This document shows positions 18,636-33,688 of a stretch of 64,000 nt of DNA, in pieces; position 1 is the stretch's first letter; every line of letters begins with the position of its first letter. The notes beneath the pieces are model-generated. The model saw nothing but the letters and a program-made list of their open reading frames with translations. It was not told the origin of the DNA and made no database searches. Origin of the DNA: Vitis vinifera (taxonomy: Eukaryota; Streptophyta; Magnoliopsida; Vitales; Vitaceae); NCBI RefSeq assembly GCF_030704535.1, contig NC_081823.1, forward strand, positions 4,434,501 to 4,498,500. The letters are read 5' to 3'. A program made the position numbers and the translations under genes.

Positions 18636-19640
18636 GTTATTCGGTTGCTTGGTGTGTGCAGGTCACAGATACTTGGGGCGTTGCTCATTTTTTTATGCGG
18701 TTCAATTTTCATATGCTAGTTAGGGAATGTTTGGTTTAGACGAGTGCTTGTTAAGATATTTGCATACTGTATTTGAGGGTATTGAGAAGGTTTATGTAAT
18801 TTGTATTTTGTCACAAAATGATTAAAAAAAAAAGGGAGACTATTGGCACATTAGGCTATGTAGCTTAAGATTTGCGTACAGTTTTGTTTTATTCATTAGG
18901 ATTTAAGATCTTTTTAGAGTGTCTTATTTTTCATTTAAGACTTGAGGTTGCTAGCTACTTGATTCAACTAGGGTGACACAGATAAACATAGAAAGTTTCA
19001 AAAAAAGGCAACTCAGTGATTGTTAAGGTGTGGGATACACCTAGGTTTTAAAATTGAACTAAAAATTATTTAATTTGTGCTTGAAAACTCCTTAGTGCTC
19101 AAGCATTGAGAAGCACTCAAGCACTCGAGTCTTTTAAGGGCGCTCAAGCACTAAGGAGCACTCAAGTACTCAAGTCTTCTAAGGGCACTTGCTTATGGAA
19201 GAATTCTCCTAAATTCTAGTGATCGGTCTTTTCCATTTTAAAAAGGCTTATTTTTAACAATTGTCTAGATCCATTCATGAGATTTTCCTAGGCCCATACA
19301 AATTTTGCCTAAAAAGGTTCTTGGGTTGATGCTTTTGAGTTAAACAAATATATATATAGATAAAATTTACCTTCATGTTCCCAAAACTCTTAAAGAAATT
19401 CATTGTTACTTTTAGGGTTGTGAAGCAGATCTACATCCCCTTGATCCACTAAGAGCACACGAGGTGATGCGTCATTGACATGAAGTGGAGTGTACATGCT
19501 AGGGAGTAAGACTTAGGAATAACTTATGTTACGTAAAATTGTGTATTGTACTTTCATATATTGGATTAACAATTTGAGATCTTTAACTCGGTGGCTTTTA
19601 CAACCACACATTACGTGAAACAATGGTTTGTACATCTCTT
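18636..19640 (+). mobile_element. Possible 3' end and LTR of a copia-type element (fossil)
   Basis: 18770-18845 has the text usual near the 3' end of plant copia elements (TTTGTCACAAAATGA, then an A-rich purine tract AAAAAAGGGAGA at about 18826-18840), followed by ATTGGCACATTAGG, which could be an LTR start. 19085-19195 holds an imperfect two-unit repeat (AGCACTCAAGYACTC). The right boundary is not clear. It replaces the rest of relic P1. Broken remnant; old. Low confidence. Confidence 0.35.
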
Positions 19641-20436
19641 TTAAGTGTTACATATACTAGCTAGATGATAAAACTTTTGAGCCTCTATTATCTCTACTAT
19701 AGAGACTTCAAAGCAAAATGAGTGAAAAATTATTAATAGGCCCTTGTGCTTGGCTTAGGATCAATTTCATCAAATATTTTAGGAGAGACAACATATAACA
19801 AGTCAAAAAGTAGATAATTACAACTAATTTGCTTGTATGTTTGTGTTTTTATTAAACAATTCTAGTTTAAAAAGTGTTTTTGACAAAAAAAATTTAGGTA
19901 TTTGATAAAATTTAAAAAAACACTTCTACAAAATTGAAAAATAATTTGTAGTGTTTCATGGAGAAACACTTTATAAATAATTTTTTTAAAAACACTTAAA
20001 AAAAAATGTTTTCACTAAAAATACTATGATGAGAAAAACTAAAACACACTCTTTATCATTCCATCAATATTTTCATCCTTAGCATTCTAGGCTCAAGAAA
20101 CTTCCTATACGAATTGGAAATGTCATAGAAGGAAATATATTTAGAAGGGAATCCTGACAAAAAGTCTTTCAAAGCCCCTACATGATGTTTGAGTGATACT
20201 TGGTCTCTACATTGAACGGGTTTTTTTTCCTATATCCCCTAGAGACAAAAAAAATCGGATATAATTTCAAATGGTTTTCCAAATAATGAATGGGAGGTTC
20301 CAAGACTTTAAGGGGAAGAAAAGCAGCAGCCCTGTTGGGGAAAATCACATTCGTCAGCATGAATAGGATGAGGGTGCTTGCTACTTAATGGTTCCACTTA
20401 GTAATTAAATTTAGTACAAATTTAATCATGTTGGGC
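19641..20436 (+). other. Intergenic DNA and left half of the upstream block of receptor D
   Basis: 19860-20050 is AT-rich with inverted AAGTGTTTTT / AAAAACACTT motifs, like a small foldback MITE. 20115-20160 and 20346-20400 match the upstream block at 27000-27110 (AGAAGGGAATC, CATTCGTCNGCATGAA). The block is interrupted by the copia element at 20437 and resumes at 25085. Confidence 0.5.
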
Positions 20437-20693
20437 TGATGGACCACAACTACACCAGCAACAAAAGGCGGTTGCAACAACAGAACTCAACAAAACCCAG
20501 ATCACTCAAGAACTATGCAAGTAGTTAGGAATCTGGTAGTGTATTTTGAATTGTGCAAGTAGTTAGAGTCTAGTAACGTAGTTTGTTACAATAAAAAATA
20601 TAAATAGCAGAGTAAAGAACCTCTCCATGATATATGATTTCTTCCTCTTAATATATAGAAACTAGATTTTCATCTTCCTGATACAAACTTTCA
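20437..20693 (+). repeat. 5' LTR of the copia element
   Basis: 257 bp, starts TGATGGACCACAAC and ends GATACAAACTTTCA (TG...CA). Contains a TATA-like AATATAAATAGCAG near 20588-20603. Confidence 0.9.
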
Positions 20694-23600
20694 TGGTATC
20701 AGAGTTGCCCCTCTTCATATCTCCTTCTCTTTGCATCAGTTTCATGATTTCACCATGACAATCTCAACTCAATCCTCTGGGATACAAGTTGGAGCTGCCA
20801 ATTCATCCTCAACCATAGCTTAGTCAATGCAGATGTTGAATCATGCACTGCCCATTAAACTTGATAAAGATAACTACATGTTGTGGATAACCCAAATGGA
20901 GAACTTGATCTATGCAAACGGCTTGAAGATCATGTTGAAGGTCCTACAGTCCGTCCTTCAAAAACAACAAGCAATGGTGAAACAAATCCAGAATTTATTC
21001 TTTGGCAAAGATTTGACTGAATGATCCTCAGTTGGATTTACTCCTCACTTATTCCAGAAATTATGGGACAAAGAATAGGGTATCAAACCTCCCATGAAGC
21101 ATGGTTTTCTTTGGAAAAGATTTTCTCGGCTTCATCCAAAGCTCGGGTGATGCAATTACAACTAGAATTTCAGACCATGAAGAAAGGATCTCTTTCAATG
21201 ATGGATTACATCCTCAAGTTGAAGAATCTGGCTGACAGCTTAGCTGCCATTGGAGAACCAGTACACAATAGATATCATATTCTGAAACTGCTAGGAGGGC
21301 TTGGTGTAGAATATAATTCCATTGTGGCCTCTCTTATAGTAAGAGAAGATGAAGTTTCACTACATACGGCGCATAGGATTCTATTAACCTATGAACAACG
21401 CTTGAATCTTCAAAATTCAACAAAAGACAATGTAATCTCTACAAATCTCACTACCACGTCGTCATATCACCACAAAAACAGAAGGAATTCCAATCGAAAT
21501 TTCTTAGGAAACAATAGTAGAATCTTCAACCCTGGACGTAACTCTCATGCAAACAGAAACTCAACCTCTCAAAATTGCCCTCAATGTCAACTTTGTGGAA
21601 AGTTTGGACATGTTGTGGATCAGTGTTATCATCATTTCGATATAAACTTCCAAGGGGTAAATAACAATTTTGAAACCAAGTCCCATGTAACTAACAATAA
21701 CCAAGATCAAGCCCACGCCATGATAACATCTCCTACCCACTCATCAGCTTTCTCAAACCACATCTCTGGACAATTTACAATCATATAATGGCAATGACAA
21801 GGTGACAATCGGGAATGGTACGCAACTTCCCATTCTTCATACTGGTACTAAAATTTTTCAGTTTCCTTCTAAAGTGTTTCAGTTAAAAAGAGTTCTTCAT
21901 GCACCTCATCTTGCAACCAATCTTGTTAGTGTCTCTCAATTCTATGTTGACAACAATACATTTGTTGAGTTTCATCCTCAGTTCTTTTTTGTCAAAGAAC
22001 AAGTTACCAAGAAAGTTCTTCTTGAAGGTCATCTTGAACGAGGATTATATAAGTTTCCTACCATTTTTAGCTCCTCTACAGATTGCTTGTTCTTCAACTT
22101 CAACAACTCTTCATTTTCAAATTCCACGACTGAGCTTTGACATTCTCGATTGGGCCATCCTGCTGAAGATATATTTTGAAACATGCTCTCAACAATTGTA
22201 ATATCCCTTATCAATATAATAAACTCCAAATTTGTTGTGTCTACCAATATGCCAAAAGTCACAAGCTACCATTTTCGTTGTCTATGTCAAGAGCATCTCA
22301 TCCTTTAGCACTTGTTCATGCTGATATCTGGGGTCCTGCATCCACTCCATATACTTTTGGTGCACGATTTTTTCTACTACTCATAGATGATTTCTCAAGA
22401 TTTTCTTGGATTTATCCACCACACACCAAAGATTAAGAACTTCCGATGTTGTAAAATTTCGCACTTCAGTGGAAAAACAGCTTGACTTCAAAATTAAGAG
22501 CCTACAATCAGATGATGGTGGTGAATTCAAAGCATTTTCTTCCTATCTTGTTGCTCATGGCATAGAACACAGGTTTTCCTACCCATACACACCTGAACGG
22601 AATGGGTGAGTCGAGCGGAAACTGAGACAAGTTACAGAAACTGGTCTTGCTCTTCTAACTAAAGCCTCCTTACCTCTCTCTTTTTGGTTGTATGCTTTCC
22701 ATACTGCTATATTTCTCATCAACTGTCTACCTACCAAGATGCTTAAATATCAATCTCCCTTTCAAACTCTTTTTGGGAAAACTCCTTATTATCATTTTCT
22801 CAAGACATTCGGTTGTCTTTGCTACCCATATATTCGACCATATAATAAGCACAAATTGCAATATCGTTCTACTCTGTGCATCTTTCATGACTATAGCAAC
22901 ACTCACAAGGGATATTTATGTTTCGATCCAAAAACTACCAGATTATACATAACCAGACATGTTGTCTTTCATGAATCAATCTTTCCAACTCTATCACCTT
23001 CAACTTCTTCTAATCCTAGTTTTTTTCCGTTTCCACTCCTGTTTTTCTTCCCATACACATGTCTCCTTCTCATGCTTTACATTCTATTGATGCTCAACAA
23101 CATAACCCCACACCTTTGTCTTCATCACTTCACTTATCTTTTGACCACATCCTTCCTACTATACATAACAATGTTCCTCAACATCCTCCCATTATTAATA
23201 GTCATCTTATGATCATGCGTGCCAAGGATGGCATTATAAAAAAGAAGGCCTTCTTGTCTCACATGCCCATGGAACTAGCAACATTTGCTTAGGCTTCCAA
23301 AAGTATCTACTGGACCAAGGCTATGCAACAAGAGTATGATGCTCTACTAAAAATGGAAACATGGAATCTAGTTCCTACTCCTCCAAATGCCAATATTATT
23401 GATTGCAAATGGGTCTACAAATTAAAACATAACCCAGATGGCACCATTGCTCATTCCAAGGCTCGCCTAGTTGCCAAAGGTTTTACCCAAACACATGGCC
23501 TTGACTACTTTGAGACTTTCAGCCTCGTTGTCAAAGCTTCAACCATCAGAATAGTGCTTGCTCTAATTATCTCATATAATTGGACAATTCGTCAGCTTGA

Positions 23601-24805
23601 TGTATAGAACGCCTTCCTCAACGGTGACCTCCAAGAGCAGGTCTTCATGAGCCAACCACCTGGTTTTATCAACACCCGGTTTCCTACTCACGTCTGCAAA
23701 CTTAACAAAGCCATTTATGGGCTTAAGAAAACTCCTAGAGCATGTTACACCAAGCTCGGTCATGCTCTTCTTGGCTGGGGTTTTCAAGCTTCCTGTGCAA
23801 ATAGCTCCATGTTTTTTCCTCACATTGCCAACGATGTGCTTATCTTGTTAATCTATGTTGATGACATCCTCGTAATAGGTAGTGACCCTCATCGTGTTTC
23901 TTCATTTGCTTCTTGTCTTAATGCTACATTTGCTCTTTCGAGATCTTGGTCATTTTCACTATTTTCTTAGTCTGGAGATTATGCAAGCAGAAAACTCAGT
24001 CCATTTAAATCAACACAAATATGTCCACGATCTTCTTCAAAGTACCAGTATGTTTGAATCCAAGTATGCTTCTACACCTGGTATGGTTGGTCAAAATTTA
24101 TCCAAACATGATGGAGGTCATTTCCATGATGTCACACTATATCAGAGCATAGTTGGTGTTATTCAATATCTCACTCTCATAAGACCTGATATTTCATTTG
24201 TTGTCAACAAGGAGTGCCAGTTTATGAGTAGCCCCTCCAACACACATTGGCTTGCTGTAAAATGCATCTTACGCTACCTCAACTTATGGTCTTTCCATGT
24301 AACCATCTTCCGCGTTGGACATTCAAGCATACATTGATGTCGATTGGGCTTCTTGTCCAAATGACAGAAGAAGCACTAGTGGCTATTGTATTTTCATTGG
24401 ACCAAACTTGGTTTCATGGTCATCCACTAAGCAGAAAATTGTTTCAAGGAGCAGTGCGGAATCTGAGTATCGTGGACTAGCTGTTGCCACTTTCGAGATT
24501 GCCTGGATTCAATCTCTACTCACCGAGTTATGTCTTTCTCCTACAATACCACCAATTCTTTGGTGTGACAACCAAAGTGCTACCCATCTTGCTGCCAATC
24601 CTGTTTTTACACACCAACAAAGCATATTGAACTCGACCTTCATTTTATTCGTGATAAAGTTCTTCAGAACCAACTCCATATTCAGTATCTTCCTTCTTCC
24701 GACCAAATTGCTGACATCTTCACCAAACATATCTCAAGTTCTTAGTTTTTTTAGCTTTCGGACCAAATTCTCTATTGTTTCCAAACCCATGAGCTTGCGG
24801 GGGGA

Positions 24806-25084
24806 TGATAGACCACAACTACACCAGCAACAATCACAACTGCACCAGCAACAGAAGGCAGTTGCAACAATAGAACTCAACAAGACCCAGATCACTCAAG
24901 AACTGTGCAAATAGTTAGGAATCTGGTAGTGTAGCTTGAACTGTGCAGGTAGTTAGAGTCTGGTAACATAGTTTGTTACAGTAAAAAAATATAAATAGCA
25001 TAGTAGAGAACCTCTCCATGATATGTAATTTCTTCCTCTTAATATACAGAAACTAGATTTTCATCTTCCTGATACAAACTTTCA
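24806..25084 (+). repeat. 3' LTR of the copia element
   Basis: 279 bp, same ends as the 5' LTR. Longer because of an extra copy of the CACAACTRCACCAGCAAC motif near its start (a 21-bp tandem duplication). Confidence 0.9.
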
Positions 25085-25524
25085 CGGGCCAACCTAATGT
25101 TGTTTAATCTATTTAACCGTGGAAATTAGGGAAGTCTTTGAAGAAAATGATGGTCAACTTCTTCTACATTAGATTATGCTTTACCTACGGACTATGCTTT
25201 TAAGTCTCAAGACATTTTGAGAGCCAATTTTGTTTTTTCCGTTAAGATATGGTTAAACCTCGATAAATTGATATAGGTTTGCTCTATGGAAAATCTATGA
25301 ATTAAGCTAATATTACTTACTCATGTGAACTAATGCAGCTTGAACATGGCCTACCGAGTCAACATCATAATTAGGTATGGGTATAACAACCAAATACAGA
25401 AAGGGGTCCGAGTCCAATATAGACATACTAGTCCCTGTCACGAAAAAGATGTAGATGAAGTTGTCAAGGGTCAGTATAGAAGCTCCGATGCAAGTGTTTC
25501 CTCTTGGTTTTTTCAGAATTGTAA
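25085..25524 (+). promoter_or_regulatory. Right half of the upstream block of receptor D
   Basis: GTGGAAATTAGGGAAG at about 25120 matches 27124 in the upstream block of receptor C. It was joined to 20436 before the copia insertion. No other gene is seen between here and the D start codon. Confidence 0.5.
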
Positions 25525-26451
25525 ATGGAGGGGCTTCCTTTCTTCACCTTCTTTTGCTCTTTGATTTCTTCCTCAATCTTCTTGAAATTTTGTGTCGCAT
25601 CAGATACCATAACTCCAACCCAGTCCATGGTTGATGGTGAGACTTTAGTTTCATCAGGCCAAAGGTTTGAACTAGGCTTCTTCTCGCCTGAAAACTCCAA
25701 GAACAGGTACCTAGGAATATGGTACAAGAGTGCCCCACATACAGTTGTGTGGGTGGCAAACAGAAACAACCCCATCACAGATTCACATGGAGTTTTAACT
25801 ATCAGCATAAACGGAACACTTGTTCTTCTCAACCAGGAAGGGAGCGTGGTCTGGTATTCGGGTTTATCAGGAATAGCAGAAAATCCAGTTGCACAGCTCC
25901 TAGACTCTGGAAACTTTGTTCTGAGAGATAGTCTTAGCAAGTGTTCTCAAAGCTATCTCTGGCAGAGCTTTGATTACCCATCTGACACACTGTTAGCTGG
26001 CATGAAGCTAGGCAGGACCTCCAACCCTGATCTAGAACGATATTTGATATCATGGAAAAGCCCTGATGAACCATCCAATGGAGACTTCACTTGGAGATTA
26101 GATACTCCCAGGCTGCCTCAACTGGTTGTTGCAACGGGATCAACCAAAAAGTACCGCACTGGGCCATGGAATGGAATTCGATTTAGTGGTATTCCGGTGT
26201 TTCCCAACGAGCAGCACTATTCACACATAATGATCTTTGATAAGGAGAATGCATATTACATGCTTTCATTTGACAACTACTCTGCTAATACGAGAACAAC
26301 CATCAATCACTCAGGCTTCATCCAATGGCTTCGATTGGATGAACACAATGCGGAGTGGGTTCCTTTGTACATATTACCATATGACCCATGTGACAATTAT
26401 GGACAGCGTGGTGCTAATAGCATTTGCAGGAATTCCAGAACACCAATCTGA
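25525..26451 (+). pseudogene. Receptor D: truncated, ectodomain only (308 aa open frame)
   Basis: Opens with ATG at 25525 (MEGLPFF) and a hydrophobic signal peptide, then complete B-lectin ([18 protein letters not shown]) and S-locus glycoprotein domain (YRTGPWNGIRFSG). It stays open for 308 codons, but homology to the family ends at NSRTPI, followed at once by a stop in unrelated DNA. The EGF-like end is damaged (GQRGANS where the family has GQCGANS), and PAN, membrane and kinase exons are absent. A translated product would be a soluble lectin-like protein; whether it is expressed cannot be told. Its upstream block is split by the copia element. Most likely a recent truncated pseudogene. Confidence 0.8.
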
Positions 26452-27997
26452 TTAATAAACCTACAAAATCATTCAAATTGGATTTGATTAAACCCAGGTA
26501 TCATAGACATTCCCTCATTTCCACCTCGGAACATTTTTTGTTTCCCATTTATCGAAAAAAATCTCATTATTGTAATTGGATTGGTTCATTCTTCATCAAA
26601 TCATATGGATCGATCAAGATCTAGCAATGATGGAATTTATAAATCGCATGAAGTTTTACCCAACTCCATAAATCCAATCTAATGCATTAAATACATATGA
26701 TTGGAGGAATAAAGAGAAATCATCTACGTTTCAGCTACTCATAAGTTCTCTGCACACATACAAACACAAGGGAAAGTGAGGAATGAAGCAATTAAACCAA
26801 AGTGATTTAACAATTTTTTATTGTGAAGAAGAATTTAGTATTTTAAGCTTTAGTTTGACTCAATTTTTTCCGTTCACTTGGAAAAAATTGAATCTGAAGC
26901 TACCTAGAAGCTAACCAGAAAGGACATGTCATCATTGTTCTTTTAACTATAAATTTTATTTTGGGCATGGCCTAGGTTGAGAAAGGTCCAATAAGGATTA
27001 GAAAAGTCATGGAAAGAGATGTATATAGAAGGGAATCTCAATATATAAAAGTGATAAATCAAGTTCATTCGTCCGCATGAAAAGGACCAGGGTCGACTTC
27101 ATAATAGTTCCTACTTTCAAAGCGTGGAAATTAGGGAAGGCAATTGCGGTCGTGTTCTGCCACCTAGGGTAGGTAAGACCATTGCATTTGACTCTCTACC
27201 TCATGTTCATGTGATGATTATGACGTAGGTGGACAACTGTTTTATCAGATTAGAAGCATAGAATTCCAAGAATATTGAAGACAAATCAAGGGCAAAAGAA
27301 GGCGAAGATTAACAGATGGATTATTACTCAGAAAGGAAACTAAGGGTGAATCTTCCCAGACAATGACACAGAAATGGGTGATGGGTGCTGCCGTCCCTTT
27401 TTCAAGGCTGCTGTATCCCATACAGTTAATCAATCTGTACGAAATTAATGTTTTATTGTTTTAAGAGACTTCAATTTTGTTCAAACCTCTCACCAGTCTT
27501 ATGGTGTATAATCCTGTGAAATTATAACTGAAAAAAGTACTACCCTCCACCTCCAGAGTATATAGTCATCCCATCTTAGACTCGGTAACAGATGATTCAC
27601 ATAGGCTCTTTCCTTAGGACTAATATGGAATGAATTCAGGTAAATGGAGATAGATGTTTATCAAATTAACAGAGGCAAACCAGACATCAAGATTGGCGTG
27701 CCAAGCAACCATTGAGATGCTAAAGTTCCAGGCCCTATGACACAAACTCATTTCAGACAGTATGATCTTCTGACTTCCCTTTTTTAAAAAGAAACATTCA
27801 ATTAGGGAACACTTAGGAGGACTCTACAATTTTATATTTCAGTAAGTTGTTTTTCATTGGACTTGGAAAATTCCTAGTCACCCTGTTGAGACAGTTCTTC
27901 CAATTGAAATGCTTAAGCCCTTAAACCTACATAACGTCAGTACTTTTTTTTTTAAGTAGTGTATAGAAGTATTTCTTTCATCTCTGAGAAACGTTCG
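26452..27997 (+). promoter_or_regulatory. Upstream block of receptor C
   Basis: 26452-26749 is unrecognised filler. 26750-27240 and 27370-27997 match 2110-2640 and 6320-7056 in uninterrupted order, so this copy shows the block without the 3.7 kb of extra DNA found before A. Proximal text includes CCCTGTTGAGACAGTTCTTCCAAT and GTGTATAGAAGT just before the ATG. Confidence 0.55.
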
Positions 27998-31308
<3,311 letters not shown>

Positions 31309-32598
31309 AGAATTCAAACACTGCTTAGTGAATTATTTATGTAGGTGCCAGCTTCTCTGACTAAAACGGGCTGCAAAGGTTCCTCTGTTGTGGCTCAGGG
31401 CACTGTAATCTGCAACTTAAGATTCACTAGTATTCTAAATTCAGATTCCCTCTGGATCAGGTTGGTAATAAGCAGAAGAACATGTATTCTACAGTCACCT
31501 TATGTGCTACTGTCTCTCTCATTTTTGCCTTTTCTCCTCAGGATGCATAGGGCTTATATGATTAGTGAACTGTACACAAAACTATAATCCGGTTCTAACC
31601 ATTTAATTTCAATTATCTTGAGAATTTTTGAAGGTCTAAAATCCTTTGAAACATCAATAGGAAATGCAGATCAGATAGTAAAAACTAGTCAAATAAGGCT
31701 TCTTCTTGTGACTGTTATAAAGCCATAGGATGATGGCTTGGAATAATTTCAGGCAAATGGGGAAAAGAATTGAAAATCAACAAAGATAAGTTAGAATCAG
31801 ATGACTTCATCTGAATTCTGTTGTCTCTTTGTAAAAAGAACATTTAAAAGTACACTGAAAATTACAGTGTATTCAGCAGTAGGTAATGTGCTTCTTCAAG
31901 ATCTCTCAACATGAAACTAAAAGAGTTCTTTCTTAAGTTCATTTTGGCAAGGTCTAAGGTTTCTTTGGGTTTGTAAATTTATCTTTGGTAGCTTTTGTGA
32001 ATGGCTTGCCTTTCAGTTAGAAGCCTCCTATGTCAAAAAACACATACACACACACACACAAAGAATCATCATGCCAAATGACGATTTTTCTTCAAGTTAG
32101 TATCATTGGAACCAACAATTCATAAAAGAATTCCTTGCAAAACATGATAATTCTAATTAATCTAATTAATATATCTCACCATGCTGTATATTTCAAACCT
32201 CTTCTTTTTCATGTTTCCGGAAAAACATCAAAGATTTTTGGAAAATATTGACTGAATAAGTTAGTACACAGTGGGAGCACCATAATGACAGCTCTCAACC
32301 TTATAAGAGAAAGGATTGGGGAAATATTTGGTCCCCATATGAGAACTAAGGATGTTTCAGAAATAATAATTAATTTAAAAAGCAACGCACAGAATAAAGT
32401 TTCTTACTCCACAAGATATTTCTTATGTTGCAGGCATATTACAGCTGCACAAACATGGTGCACTTGTAGCTGTTTTGATCCATCTGTGAAAAGTACTATC
32501 TTTCCTAAATCCCTCATAAAAACAAGACTTCACTTGTTCATGATCTATACCTGTATATTTTCATTTATCTTCTAAAATCTATCTTATCTGCAATAGAA
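31309..32598. other. 3' flank of receptor C and upstream of relic P2
   Basis: 31309-32140 matches the flank of B (15359-16060) with an (AC)n tract near 32041-32062. 32528-32598 matches the DNA before P1. The middle (about 32150-32525) is not shared with the B segment; it contains a 96-codon open frame with no recognisable domain. Otherwise nothing seen. Confidence 0.6.
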
Positions 32599-33125
32599 AT
32601 GTTGACGGGGTATCATCGCTGCCTTCGTTTTTGCCTTGGTTTCTTTCTTAATCCTCTTTGAATTCTTGATTGCATTGCTGCTATAGCTAAGAGTTAATCT
32701 TTAAGTGATGGTGAGACTTTAGTATCCTCAGGCCAAAGCTTTGAGCTAGGCTACTTCTCTCCTGGAAAGTCAGAGAACAGGTGCTTAGGAATATGGTACA
32801 AAAGTACCCCAAAGACAGTTGTTTGGGTTGCAAACAGAGACGACCCAATAGCAGAATGTTACAGGATTTTAACCATCAAGAGTAGCAGAGAATACAGTTG
32901 CACCGCTCCTAGATACTGGAAACCTACTTCTCAGGGATGGCATTCAAGAGAGTTCTCTGAGTTATTTATGGCAGACCTTTGATTATCCAACAGACACAAT
33001 GTTAGCAGGAATGAAGATAGGCAGGAACTTAAAGACTGGCTTAGAACGATATTTAAAATCATGGAAAAGTGCTGATGTTCCATCTATCGGAGATTTCACT
33101 TATAGAATTGAAGTTCGTTGGCTTT
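32599..33125 (+). pseudogene. Receptor relic P2: 5' part of ectodomain exon
   Basis: Starts with an ATG in the same context as P1 and runs through signal peptide, B-lectin ([32 protein letters not shown]) and the first part of the S-locus glycoprotein domain (LERYLKSWKSADVPSIGDF). A deletion after the IKSS-like stretch and at least one early stop break it. Homology stops at about 33125 in the IEVRWL stretch. Sister of P1, with the breaks in different places. Confidence 0.85.
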
Positions 33126-33552
33126 CAAAAATGAAAAGATGGGTCAAGTTGAGATTGGGTCATTTGGGTTTGAAAAAGTTCGAAATTTCTTAAATCATAG
33201 AGTGGCAAAGAGAGTAGGGTGATGAACCCATTTGGTTGTGGAAGATTTCCTTCACTTGGGCATGTGTTTTATTCAAACGATGCGTTTTACTCTGTAGAGG
33301 AAGAGGAAACGGAGAAAATCGAGTGCTTATTTGAACTGAGCTTTAAAGTGACCAAAACGATGCGTTTTGATGGAGGGCGTAGAAAACGGAGGAAATTTTG
33401 CATCTTGATCTGTCACAGATAATTTTGATTTAAGAATTTTGGAATAACTACTTTTGCTTATGTGGCAGCATTTGGTTGGTCACTGCCATCTGCGGCAAAA
33501 CACTCACAGTAGAGAAGCTAGACTCAGGTGAATTTCCCGCCGACTTGGCCGT
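33126..33552 (+). other. Intergenic region upstream of the CCII gene
   Basis: No similarity to the receptor flanks. Two copies of AAACGATGCGTTTT lie 79 bp apart (33275-33288 and 33354-33367), possible cis elements or a small repeat. Short open frames have no recognisable domain. Confidence 0.45.
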
Positions 33553-33562
33553 TTATATATAA
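33553..33562 (+). promoter_or_regulatory. TATA box of the CCII gene
   Basis: TTATATATAA lies about 130 nt before the chosen ATG, in a suitable place for a leader of roughly 100 nt. Preceded by GC-rich TTTCCCGCCGACTTGGCC. Confidence 0.55.
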
Positions 33563-33688
33563 CCCCTACAACCCCAACAACCAACTTATACCCAGTTAGA
33601 GAGAGATAGTTGGTGTTGTAGTTAGGACTCAGAAGTGATTTTCAGCTATAAGTTTTCACGGGAACCAAACACCAAGATCATCGAGAAG

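Larger units (their letters stand above)
20437..25084 (+). mobile_element. Ty1/copia LTR retrotransposon, broken but structurally full length
   Basis: A 4.65-kb fossil with both LTRs, a primer-binding site matching initiator Met tRNA (TGGTATCAGAG, 20694-20704), and a purine tract (GCGGGGGGA) just before the 3' LTR. Domains run in copia order: gag with zinc knuckle CQLCGKFGHVVDQC (about 20.8-21.65 kb), protease region (about 21.7-22.1), integrase (HADIWGP, SDDGGEF; about 22.2-22.9), reverse transcriptase (KARLVAKGF, YVDDILV; about 23.3-24.0), RNase H (DVDWASCPNDRRS, about 24.3-24.65). Flanked by near-identical 5-bp sequences, TGGGC/CGGGC. The coding part is broken at roughly ten places. By hand count the LTRs differ at about 19 of 255 aligned sites (about 7%), mostly transitions, implying a few million years. 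Small size and short LTRs suggest the Ale/Retrofit-like lineage (inference). Confidence 0.92.

Noticed and set aside
25464-25940. Minus-strand 158-codon frame
   Set aside because: Antisense shadow of receptor D exon 1; similar shadows occur opposite A, B and C.
32285-32575. 96-codon frame between receptor C and relic P2
   Set aside because: No domain, no counterpart in the duplicated segment after receptor B, and no splice or promoter support.
33635-33688. Longer N-terminus for the CCII gene
   Set aside because: The open frame begins with GTG; ATG at 33689 is the first usable start after the TATA box.
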